Below are positions 1-6,633 of a DNA stretch of 12,448 nucleotides, piece by piece; the first letter of the stretch is position 1, and each line of letters begins with the position of its first letter. This stretch comes from Sedimentibacter sp. Lineage in GTDB: Bacteria > Bacillota > Clostridia > Tissierellales > Sedimentibacteraceae. The position numbers and the translations under genes are program-made. A model generated the notes under the pieces. It made no database searches and had not been told where the DNA came from. It worked only from the letters and a program-made list of their open reading frames with translations. Location of the stretch: NCBI GenBank assembly GCA_029256005.1, contig JAQSYS010000025.1, positions 1-12,448 on the forward strand, read 5' to 3'.

Positions 1-1
1 T

Positions 2-208
2 AAAATCATACCTAAGGAAAAATCAAGTGAATATTTCGGGCTTTTTGATATTTTCGGAAAAGGAGCTTCCTTTACGGGAGCATTTCTTATGGGGATTACA
101 ACTCAAATAAGCGGTAATTCAAAAACAGGAGTAGCGTTTATTGCATTAATGTTTATTATAGGATATTTAATATTTAATTCATCAGTAAAAATGCAATCGA
201 AAATATAG
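2..208 (+). CDS. C-terminal end of a UMF1/Atg22-like MFS transporter (partial)
   Basis: The window opens inside a reading frame whose last 68 codons end at TAG 206-208. The visible tail starts with a short charged loop (IIPKEKSSEYFGLFDIFGK, residues 2-20 of the fragment). A hydrophobic helix follows, then a short linker (QISGNSKTG), a second hydrophobic helix, and a short Lys-rich cytoplasmic end. The 'P-K-x-K-x-x-E-[YF]-F-G' loop followed by 'G-K' and two terminal helices resembles the UMF1 family of MFS permeases, related to yeast vacuolar Atg22. The substrate cannot be inferred. The start and most of the protein lie outside the window. The next gene has its own promoter, so this is probably the end of a separate unit. 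No convincing terminator follows the stop. Confidence 0.7.
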   Translation, partial: KIIPKEKSSEYFGLFDIFGKGASFTGAFLMGITTQISGNSKTGVAFIALMFIIGYLIFNSSVKMQSKI

Positions 209-257
209 TTAGTAGTAGATAAAATTATTTATAGAATTTCTTAAATGAAATATTTCG

Positions 258-286
258 TTGATATTATTAGATTTATTCTATATAAT
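258..286 (+). promoter_or_regulatory. Sigma-A promoter for the DUF368 gene
   Basis: A -35 box TTGATA (258-263) and a consensus -10 box TATAAT (281-286) are separated by exactly 17 bases. Transcription should begin near 292, giving a leader of about 30 nt before the DUF368 start codon. Location and spacing make this the obvious promoter for the gene at 321. Confidence 0.75.
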
Positions 287-320
287 TAAATAAAAGAGTA
301 AATTTAACTTAAGGTGTGTG

Positions 321-1133
321 ATGCAAATGAACTTTTTATCCGGATTTTTAAAAGGCGTAGCAATGGGTGCAGGTGCTATAGCACCAGGGGTAAGCGGAGG
401 AGCTTTAGCAGTAATATTTGGCCTGTATGATAAAATAACTAATTTCATAGCACATTTAAACAAAGACTTCAAAAGCAATTTAATGTTTTTTATACCTGTA
501 GGAATCGGTGCTGGAGCAGGTATATTGATATTCAGCAGAATAATTGAATATCTTTTTCAGTATCATGAAATAGAAGTCAGATATGCTTTCGTTGGACTTA
601 TGTTAGGAACTCTTCCTATAGTAATAAAAGAAGCAAATAAAAAAGGATACAAGCGAAAATATTTGCTAGTATTCATAATTTCATTCATATTAACGCTAGT
701 TGTTACATATTTAGAAAATAATTCAGTAAACATAATTAAAGAAGCTGGCACTGGTCCTGTTCATGTTATCATTTATGGAATTATAATAGGATTTGGTACA
801 ATTATTCCCGGAATCAGTGCATCAATTATTTTGATGTATATGGGAGCTTATGAAATTGTAATTGGAGCAATATCAAATTTGGAGATTCAAGTAATTTTTT
901 ACTTAGGCATTGGATTTGTTATAAGTATTATTTTATTTGCTAAAGTAATTTCTATGTTGTTTGATAAAGCGTATGGCATAACTTATTATACCATACTAGG
1001 TCTTGTTGCTGGTTCGATAATATCTATATTTCCGGGCTTTGAAATTTCTATTTATTATTTTATGAATTTATTACTATTAATCTTTTGCTGTATCCTCTCA
1101 TATACTTTGAGCATATACGCAAAAGGTAGATAA
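321..1133 (+). CDS. DUF368 membrane protein, PopT-like polyprenyl-phosphate transporter
   Basis: An integral membrane protein of about 270 residues with many hydrophobic segments. The family signature occurs twice, as expected of an internally duplicated fold. The first copy, near residues 17-38, has G-A-x-A-P-G-V-S-G-G followed by F-G-L-Y. The second, near residues 157-178, has G-x-I-I-P-G-I-S-A-S followed by M-G-A-Y. DUF368 proteins have been reported as PopT, one of two broad families thought to return undecaprenyl phosphate to the cytoplasmic face for reuse in peptidoglycan and other wall polymers. That role is taken from the family, not shown here. Start choice is ambiguous: GTG 318, ATG 321 and ATG 327 are all in frame behind the weak Shine-Dalgarno AAGGTG (311-316). 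ATG 321 or 327 is preferred. It is bounded by its own promoter and terminator, so it is probably transcribed alone. Confidence 0.85.
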   Translation: MQMNFLSGFLKGVAMGAGAIAPGVSGGALAVIFGLYDKITNFIAHLNKDFKSNLMFFIPVGIGAGAGILIFSRIIEYLFQYHEIEVRYAFVGLMLGTLPIVIKEANKKGYKRKYLLVFIISFILTLVVTYLENNSVNIIKEAGTGPVHVIIYGIIIGFGTIIPGISASIILMYMGAYEIVIGAISNLEIQVIFYLGIGFVISIILFAKVISMLFDKAYGITYYTILGLVAGSIISIFPGFEISIYYFMNLLLLIFCCILSYTLSIYAKGR

Positions 1134-1215
1134 TTTTAATGATACTACTTTTGCGATGAATAAAAAACATAAAAAATAATATTTATGAAGAAAACGATTA
1201 ATCAATTGAAATGCG

Positions 1216-1261
1216 ACTGACTGTAGTTAATTTAAGCTACCATAGTCAGTTTTATTTTTTT
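1216..1261 (+). terminator. Intrinsic terminator after the DUF368 gene
   Basis: ACTGACT (1216-1222) pairs with AGTCAGT (1244-1250). GTAG (1223-1226) pairs with CTAC (1237-1240), leaving a 3-base bulge. A T-rich run (1251-1261) follows directly. The 82 bases between the stop codon and this hairpin show nothing else recognisable. Confidence 0.75.
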
Positions 1262-1291
1262 GAATTTGAGGAAAAATATTGAAATACAAAT

Positions 1292-1306
1292 GTTTTCCTG
1301 AAAATT
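1292..1306 (+). promoter_or_regulatory. Candidate CodY box upstream of the first cstA promoter
   Basis: GTTTTCCTGAAAATT matches the published CodY consensus AATTTTCWGAAAATT at 12 of 15 positions. The right half matches completely; mismatches are at positions 1, 2 and 6. It ends 6 bases before the -35 hexamer of the next promoter, where a bound regulator could affect polymerase. CodY controls amino-acid and peptide uptake genes in low-GC Gram-positives, which suits a CstA peptide/pyruvate carrier. No codY gene is in the window, and in AT-rich DNA a 12/15 match can occur by chance. Confidence 0.4.
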
Positions 1307-1312
1307 AACTGG

Positions 1313-1341
1313 TTGACAAGCTATTTTGATTGTTATATAAT
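1313..1341 (+). promoter_or_regulatory. Perfect-consensus sigma-A promoter for the first cstA gene
   Basis: TTGACA (1313-1318) and TATAAT (1336-1341) are separated by exactly 17 bases, so both hexamers are full consensus. Initiation is expected around 1347-1349, leaving an untranslated leader of about 200 nt. Such a strong core promoter suggests that expression is restrained by a repressor or within the leader. Confidence 0.85.
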
Positions 1342-1345
1342 TCAA

Positions 1346-1546
1346 AATGTTCTTTAAAAAATTGTACAATTATAAGAAACATTAATACAAGCATGTCGTT
1401 AAAAAAGAAACAAATAATTGCATAAAAAATGTATTGTTGATATAAACAGATAATTTTATGCTATAGAAAACATAGCAATCTTACATAATCCAGAAAATGG
1501 ATTATAAAAATTAGAATATTTTTTAAATATAGAAAGGAAGAATATA
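1346..1546 (+). promoter_or_regulatory. Long untranslated leader of the first cstA gene, with several hairpins
   Basis: About 200 nt lie between the expected start site and ATG 1547. Visible structure: AATGTT+CTT (1346-1354) pairs with AAG+AACATT (1374-1376, 1378-1383, one bulged A) around the perfect 12-base palindrome AATTGTACAATT (1360-1371). Next is TGCTAT/ATAGCA (1459-1464, 1472-1477; 7-nt loop). Then comes an 8-bp hairpin ATAATCCA/TGGATTAT (1485-1492, 1498-1505; loop GAAAA). The gene's Shine-Dalgarno, AAAGGAAG, is at 1533-1540. No known riboswitch class was recognised and no intrinsic terminator is evident. The first palindrome could instead be a DNA operator just downstream of the start site. 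Confidence 0.5.
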
Positions 1547-3034
1547 ATGACTACATTTTTAATCGGTTTGGCAATTTTAATTGTCGGTGGAATTATATAT
1601 GGAAAGTTCTGTGACAAAGTTTTTGGACCTGATGATAGAGAAACGCCAGCTGTTGCAAAAGCGGACGGTGTTGACTTTGTTGTTATGAAAACTTGGAAAA
1701 ACAGCTTGGTTAACTTATTAAACATAGCAGGTACTGGACCTATACTTGGACCTATTCAGGGTATTTTATTCGGACCTATTGCATTTATAACAATACCTGT
1801 TGGTTGCGTTCTTGCAGGTTCAATGCATGACTACTTTGTTGGTATGATTTCAATGAGAGAAGGCGGCGCTCAGCTTCCAAAAATGATTGAAAAATACCTT
1901 GGCAAAAAAGTATATGGTATTTACAATGTTATAGTTTGGATATTAATGATATTAGTAGGTGTAGTATTTGTTTACACACCTGGTGATTTGATTGTAAAGG
2001 AATTATTAGGACAAGACGCTTCAGCTGCAAATCCTACTATGTGGATAGTATACGGTGGAATATTTTTATATTATTTAGTTGCTACATTATTCCCAATAGA
2101 TGCAATCATAGGTAGAGTCTATCCTTTATTTGGAGCAATATTGATAATTTCAGCTGTAGGTGTATTGTTTGGCATATTTGCGGATGGAGGAGCCAATTTA
2201 ACTAATTTATCATTTGCAAATAATGTATTTACACAACATCCTGGCAAGCAGCCATTCATACCTGTATTCTTCATAACTGTTGCATGCGGTATAATGTCAG
2301 GCTTCCATGGAACACAAACTACATTGATTTCTCGTACAATTAAAACAGAAAAAGAAGGTAAGACAACTTTCTTTAATATGATGTTGGTTGAAGGATTCAT
2401 AGCAATGGTTTGGGCAGCAGGTGCAATGGTATTGTTTAACAGAGGAACTGCAGTAGATACTAATGCAACATTAATGATTGGTATAATATCAAGAGAATTT
2501 TTAGGTACAATAGGTGCTATATTCGCAATTCTTGGAGTTATAGTTTTACCGATAACATCAGGAGATACAGCGTTTAGAGGCTTGAGACTTATGCTTGGTG
2601 AAACATTCAATATCGATCAGTCAAACAAATCAAAAAGAATTGCTTTAACATTAGGAATATTCGTTCCTGCTGTTGCAATATTAATATTTGCAAAAAATAA
2701 TCCTGCTGGATTTAATATATTATGGAGATATTTCGCTTGGACTAACCAAACAGTTGCAATATTTGCATTGGCATTGGTTACAATTTATTTAAAGCTTCAC
2801 GGCAAAAACTATGTTATTTCTTTAGTGCCTGGAATGTTTTACACATTTATCATTACAAGCTATATTATACATGCACCAATAGGTTTTGGTTTAGAATCCA
2901 GACTTGGTATGGATCCTAACAGCTATTTGGTATCATATTTAATTGCAGGAGCTTTGAGTTTGCTCTATGGCTGGTATACTTTAAAGCTTGCAGAATCAAG
3001 AAAAGAATATATATTAAAAACAGTTTTATCTTAA
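1547..3034 (+). CDS. cstA: CstA-family carbon starvation protein (pyruvate/peptide transporter), copy 1
   Basis: A 495-residue, strongly hydrophobic polytopic membrane protein of the CstA family. Conserved features include G-T-G-P-I-L-G-P-I (62-70) after a short N-terminal helix and loop, H94-D95 in the 'HDYFVGMIS' segment followed by R-x-G-G, and a late S-G-D-T-A-F-R motif in the carrier core. It is the short Gram-positive type; E. coli CstA and BtsT are about 700 residues. Characterised relatives import pyruvate and have been linked to peptide use under starvation, so import of a small carbon source is likely but the substrate is not settled. ATG 1547 sits 6 bases after AAAGGAAG. It has its own consensus promoter, a long leader, a CodY-like box and a terminator. 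The next gene is a close paralogue, about three-quarters identical by eye over the first 200 residues. Confidence 0.85.
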   Translation: MTTFLIGLAILIVGGIIYGKFCDKVFGPDDRETPAVAKADGVDFVVMKTWKNSLVNLLNIAGTGPILGPIQGILFGPIAFITIPVGCVLAGSMHDYFVGMISMREGGAQLPKMIEKYLGKKVYGIYNVIVWILMILVGVVFVYTPGDLIVKELLGQDASAANPTMWIVYGGIFLYYLVATLFPIDAIIGRVYPLFGAILIISAVGVLFGIFADGGANLTNLSFANNVFTQHPGKQPFIPVFFITVACGIMSGFHGTQTTLISRTIKTEKEGKTTFFNMMLVEGFIAMVWAAGAMVLFNRGTAVDTNATLMIGIISREFLGTIGAIFAILGVIVLPITSGDTAFRGLRLMLGETFNIDQSNKSKRIALTLGIFVPAVAILIFAKNNPAGFNILWRYFAWTNQTVAIFALALVTIYLKLHGKNYVISLVPGMFYTFIITSYIIHAPIGFGLESRLGMDPNSYLVSYLIAGALSLLYGWYTLKLAESRKEYILKTVLS

Positions 3035-3053
3035 ATTAATAAGTTGTATTGAC

Positions 3054-3087
3054 ACCGCTATGCTTTAAAGTGTAGCGGTTTTTATTT
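3054..3087 (+). terminator. Intrinsic terminator after the first cstA gene
   Basis: ACCGCTA (3054-3060) pairs perfectly with TAGCGGT (3073-3079). The loop itself contains the self-complementary CTTTAAAG. A T-rich tail (3079-3087) follows. It lies 20 bases after the stop codon and should separate the two cstA genes into distinct transcripts. Confidence 0.85.
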
Positions 3088-3269
3088 ATAGATTCATTGT
3101 TATAAATATAACGAATATATATAAAGCCAACTTGCTTTAATGGTTATTTTAATAAAAAAGCATTCAGTTAAAATAATCAGACAAATTTAATTTAAAATTA
3201 AAATAATTTTTGTATAATAATAATTTTGATTTAATTAATTGAAAAAAGTAAAACCGATGTAAATTATTA
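3088..3269 (+). other. Non-coding AT-rich spacer with two small inverted repeats
   Basis: No credible gene lies between the two cstA genes. Before the second promoter the spacer holds GTTATA-AA-TATAAC (3099-3112; extendable to 3097-3114 with one wobble) and TAAAGC/GCTTTA (3122-3127, 3134-3139; 6-base loop CAACTT). Neither is followed by a T-run, so they are not terminators. Either could be an operator or simply AT-rich chance. A second, weaker -10-like TATAAT is at 3213-3218, with TTTAAA 16 bases upstream. Confidence 0.35.
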
Positions 3270-3298
3270 TTGACTTAAAAATACTATGGTGATAAAAT
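3270..3298 (+). promoter_or_regulatory. Extended -10 sigma-A promoter for the second cstA gene
   Basis: TTGACT (3270-3275) and TAAAAT (3293-3298) have a 17-base spacer. TG at 3290-3291, one base before the -10 box, makes an extended -10 element. Initiation is expected near 3305, leaving a leader of about 160 nt before ATG 3464. Confidence 0.65.
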
Positions 3299-3304
3299 TT
3301 ATTT

Positions 3305-3463
3305 GTAAAATAACAGATTTTGGGAGGGAGGTTAAGCATAAACGTAGAATTGTTTTGCGAAATTTATGCAAACATATTCATAAGGAGTACGTTTATATAG
3401 GATTATTTTACACATTATATTTATTATTTTTTACTAAAAAAATTTTATAGGAGGGTTTTAAAC
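3305..3463 (+). promoter_or_regulatory. Structured leader of the second cstA gene with an orphan Shine-Dalgarno-like tract and alternative pairings
   Basis: A very strong ribosome-binding-like tract GGGAGGGAGG (3322-3331) has no ATG, GTG or TTG at usable distance. GCATAAA (3336-3342) pairs with TTTATGC (3363-3369). The overlapping ATAAACGTA (3338-3346) pairs perfectly over 9 bases with TACGTTTAT (3388-3396), so the two stems exclude each other. Within the second fold, GAAT (3347-3350) pairs with ATTC (3376-3379) and TTTGC (3354-3358) with GCAAA (3368-3372). A small hairpin AAAAT/ATTTT (3307-3311, 3317-3321) precedes the purine tract. The gene's own Shine-Dalgarno AGGAGGG is at 3449-3455. This looks like a conformational switch or leader-peptide region. 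No known riboswitch class is recognised, and there is no sequence similarity by eye to the leader of copy 1. Confidence 0.5.
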
Positions 3464-4948
3464 ATGACAACATTTTTAATCGGAATCATAATTCTTGTTG
3501 TTGGTGGATATTTCTACGGAGCATTCTGCGAAAAGACTTTTGGACCAGATGAAAGAGATACACCAGCGATTTCTAAAGCAGACGGAGTTGACTTCGTCGT
3601 AATGAAAAAGTGGAAGAACTCATTAATCGAATTACTAAATATTGCAGGAACAGGACCAATATTTGGACCTATTCAAGGCATTCTATTTGGACCTATTGCA
3701 TTTATAACAATACCAGTTGGTTGTGTTTTAGCTGGTTCAATGCATGACTATTTCTCAGGAATGATTTCCATGAGAAACGGCGGAGCACAAATGCCTAAAT
3801 TAATTAAAAAATATTTAGGAAATAATGTTATTAAAGTTTATAACGTTGTTTTATGGATATTGATGTTCTTGGTAGGAGTTGTTTTCGTTTATACACCTGG
3901 AGATTTAATTGTTACTCAGATTTTAAGCCAGGAAGCAGCAGTTACTAATCCAACAGTTTGGATTGTTTATGGATTAATATTTGTTTATTATTTAATAGCT
4001 ACATTATTCCCTATTGATGCTATTATCGGAAGAATTTATCCTATATTCGGAGCATTCCTTATAGTTTCAGCAGTTGGAATTTTTGCAGGTATATTGATGG
4101 ATGGTGGCGCAAATCTTACTAATTTATCATTTTCAGGAATGTTTAGTCAACATCCAGGAAAATTACCATTTGTACCAGTATTCTTTATTACAGTTGCTTG
4201 CGGTATAATGTCAGGTTTCCATGCAACACAGGCTACATTGATTTCAAGAACAGTTAAGTCTGAAAAAGAAGGAAGAACTACTTTCTTTAATATGATGCTT
4301 GTTGAAGGCTTTATAGCAATGTGCTGGGCTGCAGGAGCAATGGTTCTATTTGGAAGAGGAACAGATCCTGCTACAGGTGCTACTTTAATGGTTGGTTTAG
4401 TTTCAAAAGAATTCTTAGGACCAATCGGTGGAATGATAGCAATTATAGGTGTTGTAGTATTACCTATCACTTCAGGTGATACAGCATTTAGATCTTTAAG
4501 ACTAATGGTTGCTGAACAATTTAACATTAATCAACAGGTTTCTAAAAACAGAATCATCACTACAGCATGTTTATTTATTCCAGCAGTAGTTGTATTATAT
4601 TATGCAAAATTAAGTCCACAAGGCTTTAACATTTTATGGAGATACTTCGCATTTACAAATCAGTTTGTTGCAACATTTGCGTTAGGAACAATTTCTGTTT
4701 ACTTGTATATAACTGGAAAGAATTACTTGGTATCATTATTACCTGGCATGTTCTATTTCTTCGTAACTTTAAGCTTTATTATCCACGCACCAATTGGATT
4801 GATGCTTGATCAAAGATTAGGATTAGAACCAACAAGCTATACAGCATCATATATTGTCGCTGCTGTTATGAGTTTAGGTTATGCATGGTTTGTGACTAAA
4901 CATAGTAAATCACAAAAAGAACACATTATAAGTAATGTAATATCATAA
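3464..4948 (+). CDS. cstA: CstA-family carbon starvation protein (pyruvate/peptide transporter), copy 2
   Basis: A 494-residue paralogue of the preceding gene, collinear with it along its whole length. G-T-G-P-I-F-G-P-I is at 62-70, H94-D95 are conserved, and the S-G-D-T-A-F-R motif recurs. Long stretches such as KADGVDFVVMK are identical. Differences concentrate in connecting loops and helix-facing residues (for example around 118-125 and 150-160), and the copy has one residue fewer overall, so both copies appear intact and under selection. ATG 3464 follows AGGAGGG by 8 bases, a stronger binding site than that of copy 1. Copy 2 has its own extended -10 promoter, an unrelated structured leader and its own terminator. 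The pair therefore probably serves the same kind of substrate under different conditions, or has split substrates; sequence alone cannot say which. Confidence 0.85.
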   Translation: MTTFLIGIIILVVGGYFYGAFCEKTFGPDERDTPAISKADGVDFVVMKKWKNSLIELLNIAGTGPIFGPIQGILFGPIAFITIPVGCVLAGSMHDYFSGMISMRNGGAQMPKLIKKYLGNNVIKVYNVVLWILMFLVGVVFVYTPGDLIVTQILSQEAAVTNPTVWIVYGLIFVYYLIATLFPIDAIIGRIYPIFGAFLIVSAVGIFAGILMDGGANLTNLSFSGMFSQHPGKLPFVPVFFITVACGIMSGFHATQATLISRTVKSEKEGRTTFFNMMLVEGFIAMCWAAGAMVLFGRGTDPATGATLMVGLVSKEFLGPIGGMIAIIGVVVLPITSGDTAFRSLRLMVAEQFNINQQVSKNRIITTACLFIPAVVVLYYAKLSPQGFNILWRYFAFTNQFVATFALGTISVYLYITGKNYLVSLLPGMFYFFVTLSFIIHAPIGLMLDQRLGLEPTSYTASYIVAAVMSLGYAWFVTKHSKSQKEHIISNVIS

Positions 4949-4959
4949 GATTTGAACAT

Positions 4960-4984
4960 AGGGCTGCTGTGGCAGCCCTTTTTT
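4960..4984 (+). terminator. Strong intrinsic terminator after the second cstA gene
   Basis: GGGCTGC (4961-4967) pairs with GCAGCCC (4972-4978) around a TGTG loop, with an added A4960-T4979 pair and a run of six T (4979-4984). It is the most GC-rich hairpin in the window and lies 12 bases after the stop. Confidence 0.92.
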
Positions 4985-5011
4985 AATGCGAATTATTTGA
5001 CCTCGCTAAAC

Positions 5012-5040
5012 TTTACAAACAGTTAATATTTTGATACAAT
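5012..5040 (+). promoter_or_regulatory. Promoter for the cls-chr-chr-dnaE operon
   Basis: TTTACA (5012-5017), a 17-base spacer and TACAAT (5035-5040) with TG at 5032-5033 form an extended -10 promoter. Initiation is expected around 5047, about 37 nt before the cardiolipin synthase start. No other good promoter was seen until after dnaE, so it probably drives at least four genes. Confidence 0.7.
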
Positions 5041-5083
5041 CTACTTATTACATATTTAGAAATAAAAAGATATCGGAGAGCAG

Positions 5084-6616
5084 ATGATAAGAATTAAAAA
5101 CTTGTTATTTAACAGGCTTGCATTGGTAGTTTTATTAATTCTTGTACAGATTATAACTATAATAATTATAATTTCGAGATTCAGTAATTATCTCGTTATT
5201 TTTAATACGATTTTTTCTGTTATAAGCATTTTGGCTGTTATATATATTTTAAATAGCAGAAGTGACCCAGCTTACAAGGTGGCTTGGATAATTCCTATCA
5301 TGATTTTTCCAATCTTTGGTGGACTTTTTTATTTGATGGTAGGTGGAACCGGTTTAACAGGTAAAATGAAAAAAAGAATGTCACAAATCACAGAAAGAAT
5401 GAAGGAATGTCTGCATCAGAATCAAGAAACCTTATATGACTTGAGACAGGAATGCAATGTAGCTTTTAATCAAAGTAAATATATTGAAAAATATACACTT
5501 TGTCCTGTATATAACAACTCATCTACTGAATTTTTACCTTCAGGAGAAGATTTTTTTGAACGTTTGTTAATGCAATTAAAGAGTGCGGAAAAATTCATAT
5601 TCCTTGAATTTTTTATTATTGAAGAAGGAATTATGTGGAACACAATACTGGAGATACTCAAGGAAAAAGCTAATAAGGGTGTAGATGTTAGAATCATATA
5701 TGATGATTTTGGCTGTTTGTCAAAGCTTCCTGCAGGGTACAATAAAAAATTAGAAAATATGGGAATTGAATGCTGTGTATTTAATCCGTTTATTCCAATT
5801 TTATCAGTAAGATTAAACAATAGAGACCACAGAAAAATTGTTGTTATAGACGGGAAAATTGCCTTTACCGGAGGGGCAAACTTAGCTGATGAATATATAA
5901 ATAAACTGGAGAAATTTGGACACTGGAGAGACTGTGCAATAGAAATAAAAGGTGATGCGGTATGGAGTTTTACTGTTATGTTTCTGTCCATGTGGACATA
6001 TTTAAGAAAATCAAAGGAAGATTATAACAAATTTAAGTCTGTAAATTCAACCAACTTAGATGAGTGTTATGGATATGTACAACCATTTGACGACAGCCCA
6101 TTAGATGATGAGCATGTAAGTGAAGCAGTTTATTTAAATTTAATAAATCAAGCAGAAAAATATATTTATATAGAAACTCCATATTTAATAGCTGATAACA
6201 AAATGATGGTGGCATTATCTTTGGCTGCTAAAAGAGGAGTGGATGTAAGAATTCTTACTCCAAATATTCCTGATAAGAAATATGCATTTTCTGTTACACA
6301 GTCAAGCTATGAAGAGCTTTTGGAATCAGGAGTTTCTATTTACCAGTATACTCCTGGATTCAATCATGGAAAAACCTTTGTGGTAGATGATGTTTATGCA
6401 GTTGTAGGAACAATCAATCTTGATTACAGAAGCCTTTATTTGCACTTTGAATGTGGAGTTTGGATGTGCAATGCACAAAGTGTAGAACAAGTTAAAAACA
6501 GTACATTGATGGCTTTAGAAGTAAGTGAAAAAATTACTCTTGAACAAGTTAAGAATATTTCGAAAACAAAAAAAATAATAAGAACGGTATTAAAGATGCT
6601 AGCACCGTTAATGTAA
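5084..6616 (+). CDS. cls: Cardiolipin synthase (phospholipase D superfamily)
   Basis: Bacterial cardiolipin synthases of this type condense two phosphatidylglycerol molecules into cardiolipin and glycerol at the cytoplasmic membrane. The 510-residue protein is of standard length. It has N-terminal hydrophobic segments near residues 12-30, 36-56 and 66-88 (the PLDc_N region), then two phospholipase D domains. The catalytic HxKxxxxD motifs are intact: H249-K251-D256, followed by GGAN, and H428-K430-D435, followed by G-x-x-N-x-D-x-R-S. ATG 5084 follows GGAG (5075-5078). It is the first gene of a probable operon, with only 17 bases between its stop and the chromate-transporter pair. The function is well supported; whether it is the only Cls in the cell is unknown. 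Confidence 0.92.
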   Translation: MIRIKNLLFNRLALVVLLILVQIITIIIIISRFSNYLVIFNTIFSVISILAVIYILNSRSDPAYKVAWIIPIMIFPIFGGLFYLMVGGTGLTGKMKKRMSQITERMKECLHQNQETLYDLRQECNVAFNQSKYIEKYTLCPVYNNSSTEFLPSGEDFFERLLMQLKSAEKFIFLEFFIIEEGIMWNTILEILKEKANKGVDVRIIYDDFGCLSKLPAGYNKKLENMGIECCVFNPFIPILSVRLNNRDHRKIVVIDGKIAFTGGANLADEYINKLEKFGHWRDCAIEIKGDAVWSFTVMFLSMWTYLRKSKEDYNKFKSVNSTNLDECYGYVQPFDDSPLDDEHVSEAVYLNLINQAEKYIYIETPYLIADNKMMVALSLAAKRGVDVRILTPNIPDKKYAFSVTQSSYEELLESGVSIYQYTPGFNHGKTFVVDDVYAVVGTINLDYRSLYLHFECGVWMCNAQSVEQVKNSTLMALEVSEKITLEQVKNISKTKKIIRTVLKMLAPLM

Positions 6617-6633
6617 TATAAAAAGGATGTAAT

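Noticed and set aside
236..251. ATTTC/GAAAT hairpin after the MFS gene as a terminator
   Set aside because: The stem is only five A/T-rich pairs and no T-run follows, so it does not meet the pattern of an intrinsic terminator.
2119..2610. Open frame of 163 codons on the minus strand inside the first cstA gene
   Set aside because: It lies wholly antisense to a well-conserved membrane protein gene, has no Shine-Dalgarno or recognisable domain, and a similar shadow appears in the same place in the paralogue (minus strand, 4147-4527), as expected from shared codon usage.
3191..3218. Alternative promoter TTTAAA-16-TATAAT upstream of the second cstA gene
   Set aside because: The -10 box is good but the -35 box is poor in an AT-rich background. 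The TTGACT-17-TGATAAAAT promoter at 3270-3298 is better and closer.
3366..3383. Tiny ATG-initiated frame of five codons in the second cstA leader
   Set aside because: It has no properly spaced Shine-Dalgarno and stops after five codons. The ATG also lies within the TTTATGC stem arm.
5470..5991. Open frame of 173 codons on the minus strand inside cls
   Set aside because: It is antisense to the catalytic region of cardiolipin synthase, with no promoter, ribosome-binding site or family resemblance.
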